Of a DNA stretch of 64,000 nt, positions 1 to 10,252 are shown one piece after another (the stretch's first letter is position 1; every line of letters begins with the position of its first letter). The DNA is taken from positions 248,001 through 312,000 of the forward strand of contig NZ_FRCZ01000004.1 in assembly GCF_900143085.1 (NCBI RefSeq), given 5' to 3'. Made by a program: the position numbers and the translations under genes. The notes beneath the pieces are model-generated. The model was not told the DNA's origin, did no database searches, and saw nothing but the letters and a program-made list of their open reading frames with translations. The stretch comes from Gracilibacillus kekensis (GTDB taxonomy: Bacteria; Bacillota; Bacilli; Bacillales; Amphibacillaceae).

Positions 1-1493
1 GTGTGGCAAAAGGCAGTGCAGATGTTATCTCTGTTGTTGGTTATGACGGTGGTACTGGTGCTTCACCTAAAACAAGTATTAAACATGCAGGCTTACCGTG
101 GGAATTAGGTCTTGCAGAAGCACATCAAACATTAATGTTAAATGGCCTTAGAGATAGAGTCATTTTAGAAACAGACGGAAAATTATTAACAGGTAAAGAT
201 GTCGTGATGGCTGCACTACTTGGTGCAGAGGAATATGGATTTGCAACAGCACCATTGGTTGTTGTTGGATGTATCATGATGCGTGTTTGTCATAATGACA
301 CATGCCCAGTAGGGGTAGCAACCCAAAACCCTGAACTACGCAAGAAATTTACCGGAAACCCTGACCATGTCGTCAATTACATGACATTCCTTGCCGAAGA
401 AGTTCGTGAAATCATGGCTGAACTTGGTTTTAGAACGATAGATGAAATGGTTGGAAGAACAGATGTCTTGGAGGTTTCTGAACGTGCGGAGGCACACTGG
501 AAAGCAAAACATCTTGATTTAACCACCTTATTATATCAAGCAGAGGGTACTCGTACCAATACAACAAAACAAGATCATAAGCTTGATCAATCATTAGACC
601 TTAAATACATTTTACCGACTGTACAACATGCGATCGAAACAGGAGAAGCATTAGAAGCCTCTTTCCCGATTAAAAATACAGATCGAGTAGTGGGTACGAT
701 TGTTGGTAGTGAAATCTCGAAAAAATATGGTGAAAGAGGATTGCCGGAGGATACGATTAATCTTCATTTCAGAGGCTCAGCAGGCCAAAGTTTTGGTGCC
801 TTTATTCCTTCTGGTATGACACTAACCGTAACAGGAGATGCCAATGACTATGTTGGTAAAGGTTTATCGGGTGGAAAGGTGATTGTACGTGCATCCGAAA
901 AGTCTACCATTGATCCTGGTAACAATGTGATCGCTGGTAATGTTTCCTTCTATGGTGCAACTAGCGGGGAAGCTTATATTCAAGGATATGCAGGAGAACG
1001 ATTTGCTGTAAGAAACAGTGGAGCCAACATTGTAGTCGAAGGTGTTGGAGATCATGGTTGTGAATATATGACAGGTGGACGCATTGTCATCTTAGGAAAT
1101 GTAGGTAAAAACTTTGCAGCAGGTATGTCTGGCGGGATTGCTTACGTGAAACCTGATAATATCGAAAAATTCAAACGTCTATGTAACGATGAATTAGTAC
1201 AGTTTGAATCACTTACAGATCCAGATGAAATTGAGGAAGTGAAAGAATTAATTATGAATCACCAAGAGTATACAAATAGTGATAAGGCTATGATTACCTT
1301 ACAAAACTGGGAGGAAGAAGTAGTCAATTTCGTAAAAGTTATTCCTACTGATTATAAATTAATGTTACAACAAATCGAATGGTTTGAAGCTCAAGGTTTT
1401 TCTGAGGAAGAAGCGAGATTAGAAGCATTTACGGCAAAAAAAGAAAACAAAATGACAGTAGAAATAAATAGAGAAGAAATTGTGATGAAATAG
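1..1493 (+). CDS. gltB: Glutamate synthase large subunit, C-terminal part
   Basis: Partial gene: the reading frame enters from the left edge. GltB makes two glutamates from 2-oxoglutarate and glutamine with GltD. What remains is the end of the FMN-binding synthase barrel, with a GGTGASP segment, then cysteines for the 3Fe-4S cluster in [12 protein letters not shown] (visible residues 90, 96 and 101), then the C-terminal beta-helix rich in glycine ([20 protein letters not shown]). The stop lies 16 bases before gltD, so the two form an operon. The valine codon near base 3 is internal, not a start. Identification is firm; the glutaminase and central domains lie outside the window. Confidence 0.97.
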   Translation, partial: VAKGSADVISVVGYDGGTGASPKTSIKHAGLPWELGLAEAHQTLMLNGLRDRVILETDGKLLTGKDVVMAALLGAEEYGFATAPLVVVGCIMMRVCHNDTCPVGVATQNPELRKKFTGNPDHVVNYMTFLAEEVREIMAELGFRTIDEMVGRTDVLEVSERAEAHWKAKHLDLTTLLYQAEGTRTNTTKQDHKLDQSLDLKYILPTVQHAIETGEALEASFPIKNTDRVVGTIVGSEISKKYGERGLPEDTINLHFRGSAGQSFGAFIPSGMTLTVTGDANDYVGKGLSGGKVIVRASEKSTIDPGNNVIAGNVSFYGATSGEAYIQGYAGERFAVRNSGANIVVEGVGDHGCEYMTGGRIVILGNVGKNFAAGMSGGIAYVKPDNIEKFKRLCNDELVQFESLTDPDEIEEVKELIMNHQEYTNSDKAMITLQNWEEEVVNFVKVIPTDYKLMLQQIEWFEAQGFSEEEARLEAFTAKKENKMTVEINREEIVMK

Positions 1494-1509
1494 AAAGGAG
1501 ACAGATGAT

Positions 1510-3006
1510 ATGGGGAAAGCAACAGGTTTTATGGAGTTTGAAAGACAAACGGCAAATGAGCGTGATCCGTTAACAAGAATTCATGACTGGAAAGAATACT
1601 CTGCTCCTTTCTCAGATGAAGTAGCAAAAACACAAGGAGCACGTTGTATGGATTGTGGTACACCATTCTGTCATATTGGGATGGATATTGATGGGGCAAC
1701 TTCTGGTTGCCCTGTCTATAACCTCATCCCTGAGTGGAATGATTTGGTGTACAAAGGGAAATGGAAAGAAGCTTTGGATCGTTTAATGAAAACAAATAAC
1801 TTTCCGGAATTCACCGGGAGAGTTTGTCCAGCACCATGTGAAGGCTCTTGTACAGTAGCCATTAACGACCCGGCAATTACGATCAAAAATATTGAACAGA
1901 AAATCATTGATACAGGTTTTGAAAACGGCTGGATTCAACCTCGTGTACCAGTTAAACGTACAGGCAAAACCGTAGCGATTATCGGTTCTGGACCTGCTGG
2001 TTTAGCTGCTGCAGATCAATTGAACCAAGCAGGACACAAGGTAACGGTATATGAACGTGCCGATCGCGCAGGGGGACTTTTAACATACGGTATCCCTAAC
2101 ATGAAGTTAGATAAGGATGTAGTAGAACGACGTGTGCAGTTATTGCGTGATGAAGGAGTTACCTTTATATTAAATACGGAAGTGGGTAAAGATATTGCTG
2201 CTGACGAAATCAAAGAGCAGTTTGACTCCGTTATTTTATGTACAGGAGCTCAAAAGCACCGTGACTTACCTATCGAAGGTCGTGACAGTAAAGGTGTCCG
2301 TTTTGCGATGGATTATTTAACAAAAGCAACGCAATCGCTTTTAGATGACAGTTTTACTGTTGAAGGTGAATTGGATGCAGACGGAAAAGACGTTATTGTA
2401 ATTGGTGGTGGAGATACAGGTGCTGACTGTATAGCGACAGCACTTCGTCAAGGAGCAAAGAGTATTGTCCAGTTCGGTAAACACCCACAATTACCGATTA
2501 AACGCTCAGATGATAATATGTGGCCAGCATTCCCACAAGTTTTCAGTTTAGAGTATGCTCACAAAGAAGCGAAAGAGAAATTTGGAGAGGATATTCGTCA
2601 GTATTCGATCCAAACGAAGAAATTCGTTACTGATGATAATGGCAAATTGAAAGAATTACACACAGTGGAAATGAAGAAAACACGTGATGAGAATGGAATG
2701 TTTGTATTTGAAGAAATTCCTGGAACAGAGAAAGTATGGCCAGCACAATTAGTATTAATTGCAATTGGCTTTGAAGGTGCTGAACATCCAGTACTTGAGG
2801 CATTCAATGTGAAAACAGAAAGAAATCGAGTGGATGCAGCATATGGAGACTTCCGCACGAATGTAGACCATGTTTTTGCTGCAGGTGATTCAAGACGTGG
2901 TCAAAGTCTAATCGTATGGGCAATCAACGAAGGCCGAGAAGTAGCTTGTCATGTTGATGAGTTCCTAATGGGAGAGACAGCATTGCCATCGGTTGCGAAT
3001 ATGTAA
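1510..3006 (+). CDS. gltD: Glutamate synthase small subunit (NADPH)
   Basis: 498 residues, full length. GltD takes electrons from NADPH and passes them through FAD and 4Fe-4S clusters to GltB. Cluster cysteines are visible at residues 46, 49 and 54 (CMDCGTPFC) and 106, 110 and 114 (CPAPCEGSC). A Rossmann FAD loop GSGPAGLAAA starts at 159, a second nucleotide loop GGGDTGADC lies near 300, and the FAD-closing segment VFAAGDSRRGQS is near the C-terminus. A clear AAAGGAG site precedes the ATG. It is followed by a strong terminator, so gltBD ends here. The usual divergent gltC regulator would lie upstream of gltB and is not in the window. Confidence 0.98.
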   Translation: MGKATGFMEFERQTANERDPLTRIHDWKEYSAPFSDEVAKTQGARCMDCGTPFCHIGMDIDGATSGCPVYNLIPEWNDLVYKGKWKEALDRLMKTNNFPEFTGRVCPAPCEGSCTVAINDPAITIKNIEQKIIDTGFENGWIQPRVPVKRTGKTVAIIGSGPAGLAAADQLNQAGHKVTVYERADRAGGLLTYGIPNMKLDKDVVERRVQLLRDEGVTFILNTEVGKDIAADEIKEQFDSVILCTGAQKHRDLPIEGRDSKGVRFAMDYLTKATQSLLDDSFTVEGELDADGKDVIVIGGGDTGADCIATALRQGAKSIVQFGKHPQLPIKRSDDNMWPAFPQVFSLEYAHKEAKEKFGEDIRQYSIQTKKFVTDDNGKLKELHTVEMKKTRDENGMFVFEEIPGTEKVWPAQLVLIAIGFEGAEHPVLEAFNVKTERNRVDAAYGDFRTNVDHVFAAGDSRRGQSLIVWAINEGREVACHVDEFLMGETALPSVANM

Positions 3007-3013
3007 ATAAAGT

Positions 3014-3050
3014 AAAGGATACAAATTGCAAGTTAATTTGTATCCTTTTT
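3014..3050 (+). terminator. Rho-independent terminator after gltD
   Basis: Perfect 14-base arms AAAGGATACAAATT and AATTTGTATCCTTT around a 7-base loop, followed by a T-rich tract, 8 bases after the gltD stop. Confidence 0.92.
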
Positions 3051-3115
3051 ATTTGGAAAAATTCGAAGTAAAATAATATGAGGTTTGTGCTAATATATAA
3101 GTAAATGGAAAGTGG

Positions 3116-3472
3116 ATGATTAATATGAATAAAATTCTATTACATGTAGAAGGGTTGGCAATATTATTATTAAGTTTGTATGGTTACTTTTATTTTGGTT
3201 TTAGCTGGATCTGGTTTTTTATTTTGTTGTTAAGCCCGGATATTTTTATGCTGGGATATCTGATCAATAATAAGGTGGGTTCGATGGTTTATAACTTCAT
3301 ACATACCTTAAGCGTCGCAATACTCATTTTTCTGATTGGAATATTTTTATCAAATTCAATCTTTTTAGCTGCTGGATTAATCTTGTCATCTCACATTGGT
3401 ATGGACAGAATGTTTGGTTATGGCTTAAAATATCCTACTCACTTTAAAGATACTCATTTAAATCGTGTATAA
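3116..3472 (+). CDS. DUF4260 family membrane protein
   Basis: 118 residues, four hydrophobic segments, and the family signature near the end: SPDIFMLGYLINN in the middle and HIGMDRMFGYGLKY before a short hydrophilic tail. Function is unknown in this family. Two starts are possible, ATG at 3116 or at 3125; the weak purine-rich site upstream (GGAAAGTGG) does not separate them. The gene stands alone and converges on the HEPN-CBS gene, with 8 bases between stops and no terminator that I can see. Confidence 0.8.
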   Translation: MINMNKILLHVEGLAILLLSLYGYFYFGFSWIWFFILLLSPDIFMLGYLINNKVGSMVYNFIHTLSVAILIFLIGIFLSNSIFLAAGLILSSHIGMDRMFGYGLKYPTHFKDTHLNRV

Positions 3473-3480
3473 AATATTAC

Positions 3481-4215
3481 CTAAGTATGTCTTAATAGCG
3501 GAAATGAGTGTTTTCTCAGTCGGACTAAATCCCATGAGGAAATAAGTCCAATCGGCAATTCCTTACTATTACCTGTCTCAGTAATGATGATTGCTTCTAA
3601 TTTTTGATTGTTTTCTATATATTTTTTAAACATGCTTTCAATTTCTATCACACTTGTTTCTTTTCGGGTTATGACTGTGTGCACATTATTTTCCATTTTA
3701 AAAAAGTCTCCTATTGCTTGATCGGATGATATTTTTTTGCCGCTATCCATATTTTCAGCAAACCAGTGAGCTATATCTCCATCAGTTAAAAGCCCAACAA
3801 ATCGATCTTCGTGATATATTGGGTATTGGGAATAACCTTTTTTTATTAGACAATCCATTACTTTTTTAAATGGAGTATCTAAGGAGAAAAATTCTACTGG
3901 TTTAGATGCAATGGAGAGTGCAGAAGGAGGCTCTCTTAAAAGTTTAGCCAATGTTTCTAATTCATGGACCACTTCTTGATGCGGCTCTGCAATATAGAAA
4001 TCCTCCTTAATTTTACGGTGCACAATTGCATTTCTTAATTTGCTGCATTGTTTTAAAAGGTCAAAATATTGCTCGATGACCGGATGTTGAATTTTTGCTT
4101 TAGTTAAGACTTCTGTAAAAGAAGCATGGTTATTATGTTCATTAACATAATCACATAATTTGTCGTGTATTTGGTTAAATGCTGTTTCAAATCTTTCGGA
4201 TAATTCAAACGCCAT
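3481..4215 (-). CDS. HEPN-like domain fused to a tandem CBS pair
   Basis: 244 residues from the chosen ATG; a second ATG six bases upstream lies almost on top of the AAGGAG site, so the inner one fits better. The C-terminal 145 residues form two CBS motifs (YSQYPIYHEDRFVGLLTDGDI, then ELPIGLISSWDLV), a module that usually senses adenine nucleotides. The first 100 residues are helical and carry KLRNAIVHR; in numbering from the outer ATG the R is residue 63 and the H is 68, an R-x4-H motif like that of HEPN and MNT-partner RNases. CBS assignment is sure. HEPN assignment rests on the motif and helicity alone. No nucleotidyltransferase partner lies beside it. Confidence 0.8.
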   Translation of the reverse strand: MAFELSERFETAFNQIHDKLCDYVNEHNNHASFTEVLTKAKIQHPVIEQYFDLLKQCSKLRNAIVHRKIKEDFYIAEPHQEVVHELETLAKLLREPPSALSIASKPVEFFSLDTPFKKVMDCLIKKGYSQYPIYHEDRFVGLLTDGDIAHWFAENMDSGKKISSDQAIGDFFKMENNVHTVITRKETSVIEIESMFKKYIENNQKLEAIIITETGNSKELPIGLISSWDLVRLRKHSFPLLRHT

Positions 4216-4348
4216 GGTCATACTCCTTCAATTGTTTGAAAATTTTCAAATTTAATGGTTGTCATATTGACTTGTTTAGTAATAAAATATAGGTTATAGG
4301 TTATTTTGCCAAACATGTATCGAATTCATTCAAATAAGGAGTCTTTTT

Positions 4349-5425
4349 ATGTCAGAGTACACAATCACTTATATTAAAAACGAACAACCAAAAGAAAAGC
4401 CGCAATCAGATCAGCTTTCTTTCGGAAAATATTTTACGGATCATATGTTTATTCAAGACTATAATCCGGAGAAGGGTTGGCATAATCCACGTATCGTACC
4501 TTATCAGCCATTAGTGCTAGATCCTGCTGCGATCGTCTTCCATTATGGTCAAACCGTTTTTGAAGGATTAAAAGCATATCGTACCAAACGTGATAAGATT
4601 CAATTATTCCGTCCTGATAAAAATATGGAACGCTTGAATCGTTCCAATGATCGAATGTGTATCCCTGAAATTGATGAAGAGTTTGCGATTGATGCGATTA
4701 AACATCTTGTACATATTGATCAAGAATGGGTACCAAATGCACCTGGCACTTCTTTATACATAAGACCGTTTGTTATTTCTACTGAACCATACTTAGGAGT
4801 ATCACCATCTGCTACCTATCAGTTTATTGTGATTTTATCACCGGTTGGTGCGTATTATGAAGAAGGGATTAATCCTGTAAAAATTGCAGTTGAGAATCAA
4901 TTTGTACGTGCCGTAAAAGGTGGTACAGGGGAAGCGAAAACAGCTGGTAACTATGCATCAAGTTTAAAAGCGCAAGAACAAGTAGCTGACGAAGGTTATG
5001 CTCAAGTTTTATGGTTAGATGGTGTCGAGAAAAAATACATTGAAGAAGTAGGTAGCATGAATGTATTCTTCAAAATTAATGGAGAAATCGTTACACCAGC
5101 TTTAAACGGCAGTATTTTAGAAGGTGTTACGAGGAATTCTGTTATCGAATTATTAAAACATTGGGATATCACGGTTAATGAACGAAAAATTACCATGGAT
5201 GAACTTTATGATCATTATCAAAAAGGTGAATTAGAAGAAGCGTTTGGATCCGGAACTGCAGCTGTCATTTCACCAGTTGGAGAATTAGCCTGGGAAGGCA
5301 AGAAGATGCATATTAACAATGGTGAAACAGGTGAGATTGCCAAAAAGTTGTATGATACATTAACAGGCATCCAATATGGGGAAGAAAAAGATCCATTTAA
5401 CTGGATTGTTAAAGTGAAATATTAA
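4349..5425 (+). CDS. ilvE: Branched-chain amino acid aminotransferase
   Basis: 358 residues, a PLP enzyme of fold type IV that transfers amino groups between glutamate and the 2-oxo acids of leucine, isoleucine and valine. The PLP lysine is K197 in GGTGEAKTAGNYASS. Other family segments are GQTVFEGLKAYR, SLYIRPFVI and a late FGSGTAAVISPVG. Length and start match the longer Bacillus-type enzymes. AAGGAG lies 9 bases before ATG. It stands alone, away from other ilv/leu genes; no terminator is evident before the next promoter. Confidence 0.95.
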   Translation: MSEYTITYIKNEQPKEKPQSDQLSFGKYFTDHMFIQDYNPEKGWHNPRIVPYQPLVLDPAAIVFHYGQTVFEGLKAYRTKRDKIQLFRPDKNMERLNRSNDRMCIPEIDEEFAIDAIKHLVHIDQEWVPNAPGTSLYIRPFVISTEPYLGVSPSATYQFIVILSPVGAYYEEGINPVKIAVENQFVRAVKGGTGEAKTAGNYASSLKAQEQVADEGYAQVLWLDGVEKKYIEEVGSMNVFFKINGEIVTPALNGSILEGVTRNSVIELLKHWDITVNERKITMDELYDHYQKGELEEAFGSGTAAVISPVGELAWEGKKMHINNGETGEIAKKLYDTLTGIQYGEEKDPFNWIVKVKY

Positions 5426-5438
5426 TAAGCGGAAACAC

Positions 5439-5467
5439 TTGAGTTTCTGGCAACTATTTTCTATAAT
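5439..5467 (+). promoter_or_regulatory. Sigma-A promoter of the proBA transcript
   Basis: TTGAGT, 17-base spacer, TATAAT, placed just before the T-box leader. The match and position are good; the start site is inferred. Confidence 0.8.
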
Positions 5468-5477
5468 AGCAATAGAA

Positions 5478-5730
5478 TAAATAAAAAAGTTATGATTAGA
5501 GCCAGTAGTTGGTGAAATGGTGATAAGAGATTGGAATTCAAAGGCTGGGAAATTCCAACACCCAATACACGAATGAACCTACTCTAAGAACTGTTAAGAA
5601 TAAACTTAATCGTCGCTCTGCGTTAAAGAGGTAAGTGGATCGTATCTAAAAATATGATCAACCTAAGGTGGTACCGCGGAAAAGACTCTTTTCGTCCTTT
5701 GTATGAAGGATGAGAGGGTCTTTTTTGATA
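5478..5730 (+). promoter_or_regulatory. T-box leader, proline specific, controlling proBA
   Basis: Contains the T-box sequence AAGGTGGTACCGCGG at 5665-5679, which pairs with the acceptor end of uncharged tRNA. It is followed by a terminator hairpin (5681-5726) whose right arm GAGAGGGTC runs into TTTTTT. In stem I the specifier loop reads GAA-CCT-ACTC, placing a CCU proline codon at 5578-5580, opposite AGTAG at the stem base. High uncharged tRNA-Pro should favour the antiterminator and allow proBA transcription. The codon call comes from position alone but agrees with the downstream pathway. Confidence 0.93.
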
Positions 5731-5757
5731 GATGAAATAAACGAAGGCGTGAATAGG

Positions 5758-6885
5758 ATGGCAAAAAAGCGAATCGTAGTCAAAATAGGGAGTAGTTCAC
5801 TAACAAATAAAAATGGTGGTTTAGATTTGCTTCAATTAAAAGAGCATGCTCAAGCGATTGCCGCCTTAAAAAAAGAGAACTATGAAGTCATATTAATTTC
5901 CTCGGGAGCAGTTTCTGCTGGATTCTTTGATCTCGGTTACCCAACAAGACCTGTTACCGTTTCAGGAAAACAAGCAGCAGCGGCAGTGGGCCAAGGATTA
6001 TTAGTGCAAGCATACACAGATGCCTTTCGTCAATATGGCATGGTGACTGCGCAACTACTTTTGACGAAAGATGTCTTTAGTAATGAAATGCAGTACAGTA
6101 ATGTTTACGCCACCTTAACCGAATTATTAAAAAGAGACGTGATACCGATTATTAATGAAAACGACACAGTAGCCATCGATGAGCTAACGTTTGGCGACAA
6201 TGATATGTTGTCCGCTTTAGTAAGCGGGCTGGTACATGCAGACTTTTTAATGATGCTAACCGATATTAACGGTTTATATGATAAGAATCCTAAGACAGAT
6301 CCAACTGCTAAAAAATATCATCGACTACCAAAATTAACAGCTGAAATTCTGCAACAAACCAAACATGAATCAGGTTCTAAATTTGGAACAGGTGGTATGA
6401 AGTCCAAACTTCTTGCAGCCAAAACTGCTCTTTCTTTAGGTGTTCGCGTATTTGTCGGAACAGGTAAAGGAGAGGATAAGCTTGTCAGAATTATCAATAA
6501 CCAAGGTGATGGTACCTATATTGGCGAAGAACTTACCAGTAGTTTTCGCAAACAAAAACAATGGATTGCTTTCCATTCTTCCGTTTCTGGAAAACTACAT
6601 GTTGACAAAGGCGCAAGTGAAGCTATCTTACATCAAGGAAAAAGCCTATTACCAGCAGGTATTAAATGGGTGGATGGAGAGTTTAACGTAGGTTCGGTTG
6701 TTGAAATTGTCTTTGATGATGATGTAATAGCAAAAGGACAGGTGAATTATTCCTCAGAGGAATTAATTAAATCAAAAGGAGAATCGAGTAAGATTGCGAT
6801 GGAACAATCAGCAAGAAAACGACCGGAAGTCATTCATCGTGACCGACTCGTTTTATCAATTAAGGAGGCCTATAATTATGAGTGA
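5758..6885 (+). CDS. proB: Glutamate 5-kinase
   Basis: 375 residues from ATG 5758. It phosphorylates glutamate, the first step to proline. The amino acid kinase fold starts with [11 protein letters not shown] and contains [15 protein letters not shown] and FGDNDMLSA. The last 100 residues form a PUA domain, as in the standard ProB. An upstream in-frame ATG at 5710 falls inside the T-box terminator and is not the start. The end overlaps proA by 8 bases, so translation is probably coupled. In salt-tolerant Bacillaceae proline is also an osmolyte, but the T-box points to the biosynthetic, starvation-controlled copy. Confidence 0.97.
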   Translation: MAKKRIVVKIGSSSLTNKNGGLDLLQLKEHAQAIAALKKENYEVILISSGAVSAGFFDLGYPTRPVTVSGKQAAAAVGQGLLVQAYTDAFRQYGMVTAQLLLTKDVFSNEMQYSNVYATLTELLKRDVIPIINENDTVAIDELTFGDNDMLSALVSGLVHADFLMMLTDINGLYDKNPKTDPTAKKYHRLPKLTAEILQQTKHESGSKFGTGGMKSKLLAAKTALSLGVRVFVGTGKGEDKLVRIINNQGDGTYIGEELTSSFRKQKQWIAFHSSVSGKLHVDKGASEAILHQGKSLLPAGIKWVDGEFNVGSVVEIVFDDDVIAKGQVNYSSEELIKSKGESSKIAMEQSARKRPEVIHRDRLVLSIKEAYNYE

Positions 6886-8122
6886 TTTATTGCAAAAAGC
6901 TAAATTAGTACGTGCAACAACAACAGCTTTAGCTACCAATACGACAGAACAAAAGAACAGAGCACTGGAACTATTATCTGCACAATTAAAGGAACAAAAG
7001 ACGTTTATTATCGAAGAAAATAATCGTGATATTGAACAAGGAAGAAATAACGGGTTACATGAATCGTTAATCGACCGTTTGATTTTAAATGAAGAACGGA
7101 TCGATGATATGGCCGATGCTTTATTAGAGCTTGTTGAATTACAGGACCCTATCGGTGAAATTATGGAAGAATGGTCACGTCCAAATGGATTAAATATACA
7201 GAAGGCACGAGTTCCAATTGGAGTAGTTGGAATGATCTATGAAGCAAGACCAAATGTCACGATTGATGCAGCTAGTCTTTGTTTAAAGACTGGAAATGCT
7301 GTACTACTGCGTGGGAGCTCGTCTGCCATTCATTCCAATACAGCTTTAGTAAAAGTAATTCATGATGCCTTAAAACAATCTGAACTTCCAAATGATTCAG
7401 TCCAATTAATTGAGGATACAAGCCGCGAGACAGCATCTGAAATGTTTAAATTAAATGACTATTTAGATGTTTTAATTCCACGTGGTGGCAAGAAGTTGAT
7501 TGACACTGTTGTAGCCAATGCATCTGTTCCTGTTCTCGAAACTGGAGCAGGAAATTGTCATTTATTTATTGACGAAACAGCGCAGAAACAAATGGCCATT
7601 GATATAGCGATTAATGCCAAAACACAAAGACCTTCTGTATGTAATGCAATAGAAACGATACTAGTCGAGAAGAAATGGGCAGAAAATAACTTGGAATCAT
7701 TAATTACTTCCTTACAAAAAGCAGATGTGGAAATCCATGGTGACGATTTTGCTGTTTCAAAAGGCGAAAATATTATTGAAGCGACAGAAGAAGATTACGA
7801 AACCGAGTATTTGGATAACATAGTTGCTCTAAAGATTGTTGATTCTGTTCAAGAAGCGATTGATCACATTAACAAATATGGTACCCATCATTCAGAGTCA
7901 ATTATTACAGAGAATGAGGAACATGTGGTAGCGTTTATGAATGAGGTAGATGCAGCTGCAGTCTATCATAATTCTTCCACTCGTTTTACAGATGGTTTTG
8001 AGTTTGGTTTTGGGGCTGAAATCGGCATTAGTACGCAAAAATTGCATGCACGTGGACCTATGGGGTTAGAAGCATTGACGTCTACAAAATACCTATTGCA
8101 TGGAACTGGTCAAATTAAGTAA
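6878..8122 (+). CDS. proA: Gamma-glutamyl phosphate reductase
   Basis: 414 residues. It reduces gamma-glutamyl phosphate to glutamate semialdehyde with NADPH, second step to proline. Aldehyde dehydrogenase fold with the catalytic cysteine in RPSVCNAIE, the NADP loop region [14 protein letters not shown], and the C-terminal [12 protein letters not shown] signature. The start is ATG 6878, 7 bases after TAAGGAGG; longer in-frame extensions run into proB and are not supported. The final gene proC is not adjacent. Confidence 0.97.
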   Translation: MSDLLQKAKLVRATTTALATNTTEQKNRALELLSAQLKEQKTFIIEENNRDIEQGRNNGLHESLIDRLILNEERIDDMADALLELVELQDPIGEIMEEWSRPNGLNIQKARVPIGVVGMIYEARPNVTIDAASLCLKTGNAVLLRGSSSAIHSNTALVKVIHDALKQSELPNDSVQLIEDTSRETASEMFKLNDYLDVLIPRGGKKLIDTVVANASVPVLETGAGNCHLFIDETAQKQMAIDIAINAKTQRPSVCNAIETILVEKKWAENNLESLITSLQKADVEIHGDDFAVSKGENIIEATEEDYETEYLDNIVALKIVDSVQEAIDHINKYGTHHSESIITENEEHVVAFMNEVDAAAVYHNSSTRFTDGFEFGFGAEIGISTQKLHARGPMGLEALTSTKYLLHGTGQIK

Positions 8123-8196
8123 ATAATTTTTCTTTGAGGATAATTCCTGTATAATAAAACTGGAACATATAAATGGTAAAAAAAGGAGTTTTAAAC

Positions 8197-9120
8197 ATGG
8201 CAAACACGTTAATTTTTGGACACAAGAACCCGGATACAGATACAATTTGTTCTGCAATTGCCTATGCCGAGTTAAAAACTGGTTTAGGTGAAGAAGTAGA
8301 AGCAGTTCGATTAGGAGAAGTTAATAACGAAACCCAATATGCATTAGATCATTTTAATCAATCTGCACCTCGAATGGTAGAGAATGTGTCAGATGAAGTC
8401 GACCAAGTTATTTTGGTAGACCATAATGAACGACAACAAAGTGCAGAAGACATTGATCGTGTGCAAGTATTAGAAGTAATTGATCATCATCGTATTGCGA
8501 ACTTTGAAACAAAAGATCCGGTCTATTATCGTGCAGAACCTGTTGGTTGTACAGCAACGATTCTTAATAAGCTATATAAAGAGAACAATGTAGAAATAAA
8601 GAAAGAAACAGCAGGACTAATGCTGTCAGCAATTATTTCCGACTCATTATTATTTAAATCTCCAACATGTACAGATCAAGATGTAGCAGCAGCCAAAGAA
8701 CTAGCGGAAATTGCAGGTGTCGACATTGAAAAATACGGTCTGGATATGTTAAAAGCAGGTGCAGACTTAAGTGACAAATCAGCGCAAGACTTAATCACTA
8801 TGGATGCTAAGGAATTCGATATGAATGGAAGTAAAGTAGAAATCGCTCAGGTAAATACAGTGGAAGTTGACGATGTATTAGCACTTCGCAGCGAAATCGA
8901 ACCGGCTATTGAGAAAACTGTTGCAGATAAAGGCTTAAAGCTATTTGTCTTTGTTATTACCGACATTCTTAACAATGACTCTGTTGTTCTTGCAGTAGGG
9001 GAAGCAGAAGACAAAGTAGCAAAAGCATTTGATGTAACACTTGAGAACAAAACAGCAACATTAAAAGGCGTAGTATCACGTAAAAAACAAGTCGTACCGA
9101 ATTTGCAAAATGTATTTTAA
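8197..9120 (+). CDS. ppaC: Manganese-dependent inorganic pyrophosphatase
   Basis: 307 residues, a family II pyrophosphatase of the DHH superfamily that hydrolyses PPi in the cytoplasm. Metal ligands are visible in [16 protein letters not shown] and the DHH motif in VIDHHRI; the C-terminal DHHA2 part ends with a conserved [16 protein letters not shown] sits 8 bases before ATG 8197. It has its own TATAAT (8150) with a poor -35, and its own terminator. Confidence 0.97.
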   Translation: MANTLIFGHKNPDTDTICSAIAYAELKTGLGEEVEAVRLGEVNNETQYALDHFNQSAPRMVENVSDEVDQVILVDHNERQQSAEDIDRVQVLEVIDHHRIANFETKDPVYYRAEPVGCTATILNKLYKENNVEIKKETAGLMLSAIISDSLLFKSPTCTDQDVAAAKELAEIAGVDIEKYGLDMLKAGADLSDKSAQDLITMDAKEFDMNGSKVEIAQVNTVEVDDVLALRSEIEPAIEKTVADKGLKLFVFVITDILNNDSVVLAVGEAEDKVAKAFDVTLENKTATLKGVVSRKKQVVPNLQNVF

Positions 9121-9140
9121 ACCGGCAAGTTAATGCATTA

Positions 9141-9176
9141 AAGGGTGTTAATCATGTATTGGTTAACATCCTTTTT
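9141..9176 (+). terminator. Terminator after ppaC
   Basis: Arms AAGGGTGTTAA and TTAACATCCTT around an 11-base loop, then TTTTT. Confidence 0.9.
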
Positions 9177-9233
9177 CATAAGCAAGGAAAGATAATCTGC
9201 GGTAACAACGCTTTTTAAATGTAGCCATTTTGA

Positions 9234-9345
9234 AATATAGTAGATGTTACCCACCGCTCCGGCTGTCCACTTCCCTTTTACCACGGGCACAAGTGCAACA
9301 TCTACTCAAGCAAGCTTTCGTAGTGTTTTCTATGCAGTGGCGTTT
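9234..9345. repeat. Dispersed repeat, copy A
   Basis: This stretch shares two blocks with 23585-23905: the left block around CCGCTCC-GCTGTCCACTT and TTTACCA-GGG, and the right block CACAAGTGCAACATCT followed by CAAGCAAGC and GTAGTGTTTTCT. Here the blocks are directly joined. The 9180-9475 interval holds no convincing gene; a possible 79-codon frame runs through the repeat and has no ribosome site. Confidence 0.75.
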
Positions 9346-9475
9346 TCCCTTGGAAAGCGAAGTGGGTAAGCCATGGCGAGTATTAAGTCTATTATCCATT
9401 TCAAAATTACTACTAAAAGGAACAGGGAATTACCTGGTTTATCTTAAAAGAAATGACATATGGGAATGAAAAACA

Positions 9476-10252
9476 ATGATTATAACAACAGCTTCTCGCA
9501 AACAGTTTAAATTGGAAAGAGATGCAAAAGCATTAGCGAATCAGTATCACTTGCAATATGTAGTGAGAAATCAACGTTCTTTAAGAAAATTAAAGCAAGA
9601 ATATAAAACAGATATTCTTGTGTTTAGTCATGACGAATTATACATATCACCTATCGATTCCGATGAAAAAATCTTCTTCCATCCTAACCTCTCCATGATT
9701 CGTGCTAAACGTTTTATTAAAGGAGAAAGGGAACCATTTTTGGAAGTTACAAAGTTAAAGCAAGGGATGAGTTTTTTAGATTGCACACTTGGTTTAGCAG
9801 CTGATAGTATCATAGCCAGTATAGCTGTTGGAAATTCTGGAAGAGTTATTGGAGTGGAAGCAAGTAAAATGATATCTATGATTGTGAAGGAAGGATTAAT
9901 GCGATTCGAAAGTTCGTTAGATTTTTTTGATCAAGCAATGAGGAATATTGAAGTACATAATGAGGACCATTATCATTTTTTGAAAAATGCAGCAACTAAA
10001 AGTATCGATGTCATTTATTTTGACCCTATGTTTCAACAAGAAATCAAAGAATCTGATGGTATAGCTCCTTTACGAATGATTGCCGTAAATACAGATCTTA
10101 CGAATAAAATATTGTCAGAAGCAAGACGTGTCGCAAAACAACGGATTGTTCTAAAAGATCATTGGCAAAGTGAACGTTTTAGGCATTACGGCTTTACCCG
10201 GCATATTCGCAAAACGGCACAGTTTCATTACGGGACGATTGAATTACATTAA
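9476..10252 (+). CDS. Class I SAM-dependent methyltransferase, RsmJ-like
   Basis: 258 residues. The SAM-binding motif I is FLDCTLGLAADSIIAS with RVIGVEAS as motif II. DVIYFDPMF near residue 180 matches the DPM(Y/F) motif of RsmJ-type RNA methyltransferases. B. subtilis YpiP is the likely counterpart from memory. The N-terminal 85 residues look like a separate small domain. The substrate, possibly rRNA, is inferred from the family. The site upstream is weak (GGGA). It converges on the DUF6944 gene with a 4-base overlap of the two stops. Confidence 0.8.
   Translation: MIITTASRKQFKLERDAKALANQYHLQYVVRNQRSLRKLKQEYKTDILVFSHDELYISPIDSDEKIFFHPNLSMIRAKRFIKGEREPFLEVTKLKQGMSFLDCTLGLAADSIIASIAVGNSGRVIGVEASKMISMIVKEGLMRFESSLDFFDQAMRNIEVHNEDHYHFLKNAATKSIDVIYFDPMFQQEIKESDGIAPLRMIAVNTDLTNKILSEARRVAKQRIVLKDHWQSERFRHYGFTRHIRKTAQFHYGTIELH

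Noticed and set aside
6440-6691. An 83-codon frame inside proB
   Set aside because: Out-of-frame shadow of a conserved gene.
9230-9469. A 79-codon plus-strand frame
   Set aside because: It lies across dispersed repeat copy A, has no ribosome site and reads as low-complexity translation of that repeat.
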